From: an uncultured Collinsella sp.
Lineage (GTDB): Bacteria; Actinomycetota; Coriobacteriia; Coriobacteriales; Coriobacteriaceae
DNA: 30,529 nt
NCBI GenBank assembly: GCA_902492755.1
Contig: CABUNB010000030.1
Span: forward strand, 1 to 30,529
Direction of reading: 5' to 3'
In this document: one piece after another, positions 24,510-30,529 of the stretch
Numbering within the stretch: position 1 is the stretch's first letter
Layout: the number at the start of each line of letters is the position of its first letter
Translations under genes and position numbers: made by a program
The notes under the pieces: generated by a model
Databases searched by the model: none
What the model was told of the DNA's origin: nothing
Seen by the model: only the letters and a program-made list of their open reading frames with translations

Positions 24510-25760
24510 CTACGCTCGCTTTTGCAGAGCGTAGATCGATTTGTCCATGTTGAACAGATAAGCCACAACGCAGACGATGAAGAACATCGGCAGATTACCG
24601 AAACCGAAGACCTCGCAGCCAATGAGGATCGGCGCGAGTAGCGTGTTGGTGGCGCTGCCAAAGACGGCGGCGTATCCCAGCGCGGCGCAGAGCTCGACGG
24701 GCATGCCGAGAATCCCGGCGAGCACGACACCCAGGCTGGCGCCGATGGAGAACAGCGGCGTTACCTCGCCACCCTGATATCCTGCGGCAAGCGTGGCAAT
24801 GGTGAGTGTGAATTTGAGCGCCCAGTCCCAAGGCATGATGGCGACCTTGCCGTCACCGTTGAGTGCCGCCGATATCAGGTTGGTGCCAAGTCCGCAGTAT
24901 CGCCCTTGCCACAGCGCGAACAAAATCGCCGACAGCACAAGGCCCATAACGGCAATGCGCGTATAAGGGTTGGGGAACAGCCGCGCCGCAAGGGTCTTGG
25001 CGTGGGCAAGGCACCAGGCAAAAGCGCCACCTACCATACCAAACGCGATACCCAACAACGCCAGCCGTCCAAGACCGGGGAGGTCGAGCGCATACGAGGC
25101 GGTAATGGCGACCTCGAACTTCTCGAGTCCCAGAGCGCCGGAGGTCATGCTTGCGGCAAGTGAAGCCGTAAGCGCGGGAAACAGCGCGCGGTATTCCATG
25201 CGTCCGGCGACCAGCACCTCGACAGCAAAGACCGTAGCGGCGAGCGGCGTTCGAAAGAGTCCGGCAAAGCCAGCGGCCATGCCGATAAGCAAAAACGTGT
25301 TGCCGGGGTCTCGGAAAGGTAGACGCTGGCCAATCCAATGCGAGACGGTTGCACCGATCTGCACGGCCACGCCCTCGCGGCCCGCACTGCCGCCAAAGAG
25401 ATGCGTGGCCCACGTGCTCAGCATAATGAGCGGCACCAAACGTGGGGAGATGGCGTCCTCGCGTCCGTGGCCTACGTCGAACACCAGACTCATGCCGCGG
25501 TCGGTGCCCTTGCCCCAGGTGCGGTAGGCAAACACGATGGCAAGGCCCGCAAGAGCGAGAAAGGGGAGCAGCAACGCGACGTGCACGTCCCGGAAGGCGC
25601 CGATTGCCAGGAGCACACGACCAAAAAGGGCACAGATGGCGCCAACGATAACGCCGATAGGAATTCCGACGGCGCCCATGAGCACGAGACCGCTATAGGT
25701 GTTGACCAGGCGTTTGATTCTGCTCAAAGCGCTACTTTCTGACATTTTGCTTTCTGACAC
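24510..25760 (-). CDS. CLC-family anion transporter, possibly of the fluoride type
   Basis: A 416-residue CLC membrane protein. Visible motifs are GSAGREGVAVQIG near 125-137 (family GREGP), AAGFAGLFRTPLAATVFAVEV near 160-180 and GYQGGEVTPLFSIGASLGV near 335-353 (family GGxFxP). The canonical selectivity loop GSGIP is not found where expected (GKGTDRGMS). GREGV and GGEVTPLF recall the bacterial CLC-F fluoride/proton antiporters, but assignment is tentative. Start GTG 25760 or ATG 25745: the two lie in a duplicated TGTCAGAAAG and neither has a strong ribosome site. A terminator-like hairpin lies in the leader. Confidence 0.85.
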   Translation of the reverse strand: MSESKMSESSALSRIKRLVNTYSGLVLMGAVGIPIGVIVGAICALFGRVLLAIGAFRDVHVALLLPFLALAGLAIVFAYRTWGKGTDRGMSLVFDVGHGREDAISPRLVPLIMLSTWATHLFGGSAGREGVAVQIGATVSHWIGQRLPFRDPGNTFLLIGMAAGFAGLFRTPLAATVFAVEVLVAGRMEYRALFPALTASLAASMTSGALGLEKFEVAITASYALDLPGLGRLALLGIAFGMVGGAFAWCLAHAKTLAARLFPNPYTRIAVMGLVLSAILFALWQGRYCGLGTNLISAALNGDGKVAIMPWDWALKFTLTIATLAAGYQGGEVTPLFSIGASLGVVLAGILGMPVELCAALGYAAVFGSATNTLLAPILIGCEVFGFGNLPMFFIVCVVAYLFNMDKSIYALQKRA

Positions 25761-25773
25761 TTGCTCTCTTGAT

Positions 25774-25857
25774 AGAAAAAGAGCTGGAGTTGCGCATCGT
25801 TGAGAGGCTTTCCAGCTTTAGCAAAACAAACTTATAAGATGCGACGGGCCGCGTCAA
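25774..25857 (-). promoter_or_regulatory. Promoter and terminator-like leader hairpin of the CLC gene
   Basis: On the minus strand TTGACG (25852-25857) and TATAAG (25831-25836), 15 bp apart, are promoter-like. They are followed by AGCTGGA (25811-25817) pairing with TCCAGCT (25782-25788) and then CTTTTTCT. The gene starts only 14 bp after this. The layout suggests attenuation, but no recognisable riboswitch core is seen. Confidence 0.4.
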
Positions 25858-25930
25858 GATAATTACCGGACGGCCTAGGAGGCGGCTGGTTGGCTGGCTT
25901 AAAACCTAGCGCGTGAAATGACGCCCCACG

Positions 25931-26569
25931 CTATTCAGCGCGCTTGATAGGATGACGAACCACGGTCTTAAGTTTCTCCGGTGCGCATTTGCGTGGATCG
26001 GAGAGATAGATTTCGTGATGTAAACGGGTGTCTGAGAAGTCGGGAACATAGCCCAGCTCGGTCGTGTATTCATGCATAGCGTCTACGGTCGCCGGTTCGT
26101 TGTCGTAGGGTCCGGTGTGCATGCATTGAACGCAGAGACCCTCGTCAACTTTAAGCAGTTCGACGGCGGAAAAGTCCAGTTTCTTTTTGGTCGTGGCTTC
26201 CGCGACTGCCCAGTCAAAGTCATCTCGGGTGACGAAATCGGGCAGGCGGATGCACGAGATAAAGTTGAAATTGTCCTTGTGGGCATAATCGATGTCGCCG
26301 CTCGGGGACTTTTGCCACCAGAAACCCTCGAGCGGCGGTACCACAAAGTCGAAATAGCCCTCGATACTCCTTGAGCCTTTCTTTGACATCTTGACGATAT
26401 AGGCGATGCCGTAAAGTAGCGGCAGGGCGTTTTGATACTCGCCACCTTCGGTATTTGGGTCGCCCTTTCCGCGAACGGCAACGTAGCTCATAGGCGGGAC
26501 AGTTACGATACTCGGCTTGCTTGCAGGTTTGTAGAGCCCCTTGCATTCCTTCTTAAAGTCGAACGCCAT
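25931..26569 (-). CDS. GyrI-like small-molecule-binding domain protein
   Basis: A 212-residue protein of the stand-alone GyrI-like (Lin2189-type) group. Seen: VTVPPMSYVAVRGKGDPN near 22-39, the middle PPLEGFWWQKS and the C-terminal GLCVQCMHTGPYDNEPATVDAMHEY, then RLHHEIYLSDPRKCAPEKLKTVVRHPI. The domain binds small hydrophobic ligands; some GyrI-like proteins hydrolyse cyclopropane-containing DNA alkylators, and E. coli GyrI (SbmC) protects gyrase and is SOS-induced. Start ATG 26569 follows AAAGGCGG. A perfect LexA-type palindrome lies 57 bp upstream, so the gene is probably part of the SOS regulon. Confidence 0.88.
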   Translation of the reverse strand: MAFDFKKECKGLYKPASKPSIVTVPPMSYVAVRGKGDPNTEGGEYQNALPLLYGIAYIVKMSKKGSRSIEGYFDFVVPPLEGFWWQKSPSGDIDYAHKDNFNFISCIRLPDFVTRDDFDWAVAEATTKKKLDFSAVELLKVDEGLCVQCMHTGPYDNEPATVDAMHEYTTELGYVPDFSDTRLHHEIYLSDPRKCAPEKLKTVVRHPIKRAE

Positions 26570-26625
26570 GTTGGCCGCCTTTCTGCATATTGGCCTGCTT
26601 AGATAGTTGAATCATATCATAGAAA

Positions 26626-26639
26626 CGAACAGCTGTTCG
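26626..26639. promoter_or_regulatory. LexA (SOS) box upstream of the GyrI-like gene
   Basis: CGAACAGCTGTTCG is a perfect 14-bp palindrome matching the Gram-positive/actinobacterial LexA consensus CGAAC-N4-GTTCG. It overlaps the likely promoter: on the minus strand TTCGTT at its edge is followed 18 bp later by TATCTA. It is 57 bp from the start of the minus-strand gene and about 200 bp from the plus-strand ABC gene, so it most likely controls the former. Confidence 0.8.
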
Positions 26640-26739
26640 AATGATTTGGCTGACAGATTGAGATGCGTGCGTTGTGCTTGGCGGTCGGCCTGACCCCGTC
26701 GATGATTTCTCGGCCTCCCCGGCGCCCTATCTATAGCTG

Positions 26740-26791
26740 CCGTTCCCCCATATAAAACCTGCCAAAATAAACCTGTCCCTTTTTGGTAGGT
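26740..26791 (-). repeat. Dispersed repeat family R1, copy 4 (opposite orientation)
   Basis: Read on the minus strand it has CCAAAAAGGGACAGGTTTAT, TTTTGGCAGGTTTTAT and GGGGGAAC as in copies 1-3. ACCTACCAAAA pairs with TTTTGGCAGGT with one mismatch. It lies about 50 bp upstream of the ABC ATPase start. Confidence 0.75.
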
Positions 26792-26840
26792 GGGAAATGG
26801 GTAATACTAAAGAGTTATCCGACCAGATGGGAATTAATCG

Positions 26841-27542
26841 ATGGCCTATATCGAATTCAAAGACGTCATCAAGGCATACGGCGAAGGCGACGCCCGCATC
26901 CACGCGCTCGACGGCGCGAGCTTTACGGTCGAGCGCGGCGAGCTCGCCATCATTCTGGGTGCTTCGGGCGCCGGCAAGACCACGGCCCTCAACATTCTGG
27001 GCGGCATGGACACGGCGACCTCCGGCACTGTGACGGTGGACGGGCGCGACGTGAGCTCCGCCAATGAGGCGCAGCTCGTGGAGTACCGCCGCGCCGACGT
27101 CGGCTTTGTCTTCCAGTTCTACAATCTGGTTCCCAACCTGACGGCACTCGAAAACGTTGAGCTCGCGGCACAGATCTGCCCTGATTCGCTCGATGCCGAA
27201 CAGACGCTTCGTCAGGTTGGCCTGGGCGAGCGCCTGGGCAACTTTCCGGCGCAGCTTTCGGGCGGCGAGCAACAGCGCGTGTCCATCGCCCGCGCGCTGG
27301 CCAAGAACCCCAAGCTGCTTTTGTGCGACGAGCCCACGGGTGCACTCGACTACAAAACCGGCAAGCAGATCTTGCAACTGCTGCAGGACACCTGCCGCAA
27401 GCAGGGCATTACGGTCATCATCATCACGCACAACTCCGCGCTCGCGCCCATGGCCGATCGCCTGATTCGCTTTAAGAGTGGCCGCGTGGAGAGCGAGACG
27501 GTCCAGCAAAATCCCGTGCCGATCGAGACGATCGAGTGGTAG
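26841..27542 (+). CDS. ABC transporter ATP-binding protein (MacB/LolD type)
   Basis: A 233-residue ATPase of the group that works with FtsX-like permeases. Walker A GASGAGKT is near 40-47, the Q-loop in FVFQFYNLVPNLTALENV, the signature LSGGEQQRVSIARALA near 139, Walker B LLLCDEPTGALD and the switch His in IIITHN. ATG 26841 has only a weak ribosome site (GATGGGAA). The permease gene begins within 6 bp of the stop, so they form one operon and one transporter. Its role may be export of, or resistance to, envelope-active compounds, or lipoprotein/cell-wall work; the sequence does not decide. Confidence 0.92.
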   Translation: MAYIEFKDVIKAYGEGDARIHALDGASFTVERGELAIILGASGAGKTTALNILGGMDTATSGTVTVDGRDVSSANEAQLVEYRRADVGFVFQFYNLVPNLTALENVELAAQICPDSLDAEQTLRQVGLGERLGNFPAQLSGGEQQRVSIARALAKNPKLLLCDEPTGALDYKTGKQILQLLQDTCRKQGITVIIITHNSALAPMADRLIRFKSGRVESETVQQNPVPIETIEW

Positions 27543-27547
27543 CGCCC

Positions 27548-30313
27548 ATGGACCAGGACCGCCAAAACAGCCAGCGCCGCGACGCGCAGAACACGGAGCG
27601 CGAGCAGGATTTTACGACCTACCGTACCGCCCAAAGCTCAAACGATATGGTGCCGACGGTTTTTCGCCGTGGCATCTACCGCACGATTCGCGGCAGCCTC
27701 AAACGCTTCTTGTCTATCGTTGTGATCACCGCGCTTGGCGTGAGCGTGATGTGCGGCCTTAAGGCGGGCTGCGAGGACCTGTGTGATTCGGTCGACGCCT
27801 ATTTTGACCAGCAGAATGTCTATGACATCAACGTGCAGTCGACCTATGGTCTGACCGATGACGATCTTGCCGCGATCCAAGAGGTCGATGGCGTCGAGAC
27901 GGCCGAGGGCATCTATACCGAGACCGCCTATACCGCCGTGGGTACGACGCGCGAGCGTGTCGTCGTACAGAGCCTCTCCAAAGAGAATATTGACCAACCG
28001 GTGCTAGTACGCGGCGAGCTGCCCGAGACTTCGGGCGAAGTGGCAGTGACCTCACGTTTTTTGAAGGCTTCGGGCAAGAAAATCGGCGATACGGTGAGCT
28101 TTGCCGCCAACGATGCGAGCTCGTCGAACCAAAGTGCCAAGGATCAATTTGCCGCGGGCGACTACACCATTACGGCTGAGGTCCTCGATCCCACTGATGT
28201 GAGCTCCGACTCGACAGTCAACGCCTTTCGCGCTGCTTCGACTGCGGACTACAAGTTCTACGTGAGCGAGGATGCCGCGACATCTTCTTCCTACTCCGCT
28301 GTCCACGTGGTCGTCGAGGGAGCCAAGAGCCTCAACTCCTATTCGGATGCCTACTCGGCAAAGATCAATGAGGTCAAGGGCAATATCGAGAAGATCCGCG
28401 AGGAGCGTGAGAAGGCGCGCGCCCAGGAGCTGACGGTCGACACACCGGCGAGCTTGGACGCGGCTGAGCGTCAGGCGAATATGGTCTTTGGGATCGAGCA
28501 GGACAACATCAATCGTATGGCCGAGGGCAGCGACGAGCGTGCGCAGGCGCAAGCCGACCTGGACCAGCGCCGTGCCGCCGCCGACCAGCAGTTTGCCGAT
28601 GCCCGCGCCGAGCTCTCTGACTTGGGCGAATGCACCTGGTACATCCAGGACCGCGGCAATATCGCAAGCTACTCGAGCGTCGAGAGCGATAGTTCTTCGA
28701 TCGAGGCCATCGCCACGGTGTTCCCGTTCATCTTCTTTATCGTCGCCGTGCTTATCAGCCTCACCACCGCCACCCGCATGGTCGAGGAGGAGCGCACGCT
28801 TATTGGCCTGTACAAGGCGCTCGGCTATTCACGCGGGCGTATCCTGTCCAAATATGTGGACTACTCGCTGTGGGCGTGTCTGATCGGTGGCGTGCTCGGC
28901 AATATCATCGGATTTGTGGGTCTGCCGCTGTTCTTGTTTACGGTGTTCGACGACATGTACTCGCTGCCCCAGATGCTACTTTCGTACGACATCGTGTCCT
29001 CGATCGTTTCGGTGGCGCTGTTTGCCGTGGGCGTGGTGGGAGCCACGATTATCGCCTGCCGCCACGAGATGGCCGAGACCCCTGCCTCGCTCATGCGCCC
29101 CAAGGCTCCGCGCGCCGGCTCGCGTATTCTGCTCGAGCGCATCGGCTTTATCTGGCACCGCATGGGCTTTTTGAACAAGGTCGCTGCACGCAACCTATTC
29201 CGCTACAAAAAGCGCGCCTTTATGACCATCTTTGGCATTGCGGGCTGCACGGCGCTTGTGATTTGCGGCATGGGCATCCGTGATACGTCGGTCGCGCTGT
29301 CGCCCAAGCAGTACGGCCACATCACACGCTACGATTTGCTGGCGGTTGCCAACCCCGATGATTTTTCGCAGACGTGCGCGGCGTTGGATGAGCGCAGTGC
29401 AGCCAAGGATTCCAACGTGACCGTGACTTCGACGCTGCCGATTATGACAGACAACGTCACCTTTACATTTGGCGGTAAGAGCGAGACCGTGCAGCTCATC
29501 GTGATTCCCGACGACCGCACGGGTGACTTGGGCGATTACGTGCGCCTGGAGGATGAGTCCAAAGAACCGCTCGCCCTGCGTGACGGGGATGTGTACTTGA
29601 GCAAGAGCTCTCAGCTGGTGCTGGGGATCAAGCCGGGTGACACGGCTCACGTCCAGGATTCGTCGCTCAATGTTGCCAAGGTCAAAGTCAGCGACATTTC
29701 GCTTAACTATCTGGGCAACACGCTTTACATGACGCAGGGCACCTATGAGCGCGCGTTCGGTCGAAGCGCGCGCCTCAACGGCATCCTTGCGCTGCTTAAG
29801 GGTTCGTCGGCCGATCAGATTGCGTTTACCAACCGTCTTAAGAGCGATGGTTGGATTACGCTGTCGAGTACCGCCGAGCATTGGGAAAACTATGAGGCAA
29901 ACTTTACGATTATCAATTCGGTCGTGGTGCTTGTGACCTTTATGGCGGCGTGCCTGTCGTTTGTGGTGGTATTTACGTTGTCTAACACCAACATCTCGGA
30001 GCGCGAACGCGAGCTGGCGACTATCAAGGTGCTGGGCTTCCGTCGTGGCGAGGTACACCATTACGTCAACAAGGAGACGTTGATTCTTACGGCGATCGGA
30101 GCCGCACTGGGTGTACCGCTGGGCGGTGCGCTGGCCGAGAGCTTTACGTACATCTTGCAGATGCCGTCATTGTACTTTGACGTTGAGGTCGAGCCACTGA
30201 GCTACGTGCTTGCCGTGGTGCTTTCCTTCGGCTTTACGATCATCGTCAACCTCGCTACCAATCGCACCCTCAATAAGATCGACATGGTCGGCGCCCTCAA
30301 GAGCGCCGAGTAA
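27548..30313 (+). CDS. FtsX-like ABC permease with large extracellular coiled-coil domain
   Basis: About 921 residues from ATG 27548 (an in-frame GTG at 27536 overlaps the ATPase stop). TM1 is near 52-75, followed by a long extracellular domain. This includes a charged helical stretch, roughly residues 265-355 (EVKGNIEKIREEREKARAQE to DQRRAAADQQFADARAEL), that should form a coiled-coil hairpin. Then come three helices of the first FtsX core, a linker, another extracellular domain and a second FtsX core ending in TNRTLNKIDMVGALKSAE. Such large permeases occur in Gram-positive ABC systems with mechanotransmission-like architecture. The partner is the ATPase just upstream. Confidence 0.9.
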   Translation: MDQDRQNSQRRDAQNTEREQDFTTYRTAQSSNDMVPTVFRRGIYRTIRGSLKRFLSIVVITALGVSVMCGLKAGCEDLCDSVDAYFDQQNVYDINVQSTYGLTDDDLAAIQEVDGVETAEGIYTETAYTAVGTTRERVVVQSLSKENIDQPVLVRGELPETSGEVAVTSRFLKASGKKIGDTVSFAANDASSSNQSAKDQFAAGDYTITAEVLDPTDVSSDSTVNAFRAASTADYKFYVSEDAATSSSYSAVHVVVEGAKSLNSYSDAYSAKINEVKGNIEKIREEREKARAQELTVDTPASLDAAERQANMVFGIEQDNINRMAEGSDERAQAQADLDQRRAAADQQFADARAELSDLGECTWYIQDRGNIASYSSVESDSSSIEAIATVFPFIFFIVAVLISLTTATRMVEEERTLIGLYKALGYSRGRILSKYVDYSLWACLIGGVLGNIIGFVGLPLFLFTVFDDMYSLPQMLLSYDIVSSIVSVALFAVGVVGATIIACRHEMAETPASLMRPKAPRAGSRILLERIGFIWHRMGFLNKVAARNLFRYKKRAFMTIFGIAGCTALVICGMGIRDTSVALSPKQYGHITRYDLLAVANPDDFSQTCAALDERSAAKDSNVTVTSTLPIMTDNVTFTFGGKSETVQLIVIPDDRTGDLGDYVRLEDESKEPLALRDGDVYLSKSSQLVLGIKPGDTAHVQDSSLNVAKVKVSDISLNYLGNTLYMTQGTYERAFGRSARLNGILALLKGSSADQIAFTNRLKSDGWITLSSTAEHWENYEANFTIINSVVVLVTFMAACLSFVVVFTLSNTNISERERELATIKVLGFRRGEVHHYVNKETLILTAIGAALGVPLGGALAESFTYILQMPSLYFDVEVEPLSYVLAVVLSFGFTIIVNLATNRTLNKIDMVGALKSAE

Positions 30314-30375
30314 CCTGTTCCGGGATTCAGGTTCTAGCGAGCTGCTAGCGCATCTACAGTCGCTGTTTTGCATAA

Positions 30376-30418
30376 ACCGCCCCGCCGAATGAATACTTTG
30401 GCGGGGCGGTCGCCTTTT
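30376..30418 (+). terminator. Terminator of the ABC ATPase-permease operon
   Basis: ACCGCCCCGCC (30376-30386) pairs perfectly with GGCGGGGCGGT (30400-30410), followed by CGCCTTTT. It lies about 60 bp after the permease stop. Confidence 0.8.
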
Positions 30419-30498
30419 GCCTGCAGGTACCCCAGTCGGCACCGTGCAAATTCCGGAATATTCAGCATCCCGGAGGTAGCGCGTAGAGATGTGGTGTA

Positions 30499-30524
30499 AG
30501 AGGCGGGGGCATGCCCCCGCCTCT
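30499..30524. other. 26-bp perfect palindrome at the window edge
   Basis: AGAGGCGGGGGC (30499-30510), then AT, then GCCCCCGCCTCT (30513-30524). It may be the hairpin of a terminator for a gene beyond the window, or part of another repeat; the window ends 5 bp later. Confidence 0.5.
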
Positions 30525-30529
30525 GCCCT

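Noticed and set aside
25774..25860. Fluoride riboswitch upstream of the CLC gene
   Set aside because: The leader lacks the conserved GGCGATG and GGCTGATG segments; only a terminator-like hairpin is present.

Overview
The window looks like chromosomal DNA of a gut Coriobacteriia member, most likely Collinsella or a close relative. The reasons are high G+C with strong G/C preference at third codon positions (hence many long spurious antisense ORFs), anaerobic pyruvate formate-lyase metabolism, and the style of the proteins. This assignment is inference from gene content; there is no rRNA or other marker here. I see no tRNA, rRNA, CRISPR array, transposase or phage gene.

Layout. 1-1126: DAHP synthase (minus) with a clear promoter. 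1127-1695: an intergenic tract with a dispersed repeat and a MITE-like inverted-repeat element. 1696-6364 (minus): a MarR regulator followed by two ABC exporter half-subunits with overlapping reading frames, one operon read from 6364 down. 6655-8526 (plus): an SDR dehydrogenase and a KdgT-type permease. 8997-13684 (plus): the pyruvate formate-lyase locus. Here the enzyme is split into a 683-residue catalytic subunit and an 83-residue glycyl-radical subunit, followed by a DegV protein and the radical-SAM activase. 13716-15352 (plus): a serine-hydrolase remnant, MTA/SAH nucleosidase and the EngB GTPase. 15609-20905: an aspartate-to-threonine cluster, with thrC and thrB on minus and aspartate kinase and asd on plus. 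21359-24237 (plus): an alkylguanine DNA methyltransferase and a two-component pair. 24510-26569 (minus): a CLC transporter and a GyrI-like protein with a LexA/SOS box in its promoter. 26841-30313 (plus): an ABC ATPase and a large FtsX-type permease.

The least ordinary content is between the genes. Four intergenic sites (11408-11538, 15459-15585, 16504-16615, 20918-21047) share one architecture: an outer stem of 22-30 bp, a constant asymmetric internal loop (GTCCTC or GTCCTG on one side, TGCGGA plus two variable bases on the other), a short helix whose bases differ but still pair, and a 9-15 bp inner hairpin. Arm sequences differ between copies while pairing is kept, which suggests selection for structure. 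At least three further repeat families sit in other gaps.

How the genes fit together. PflB, the GrcA-like subunit and PflA would form one fermentative pyruvate-to-formate system. LysC, Asd, ThrB and ThrC cover aspartate to threonine except homoserine dehydrogenase, which is not in the window. The MarR-ABC-ABC operon looks like a self-regulated drug exporter. The SOS-boxed GyrI-like gene and the alkyltransferase are two separate genotoxin-protection functions.
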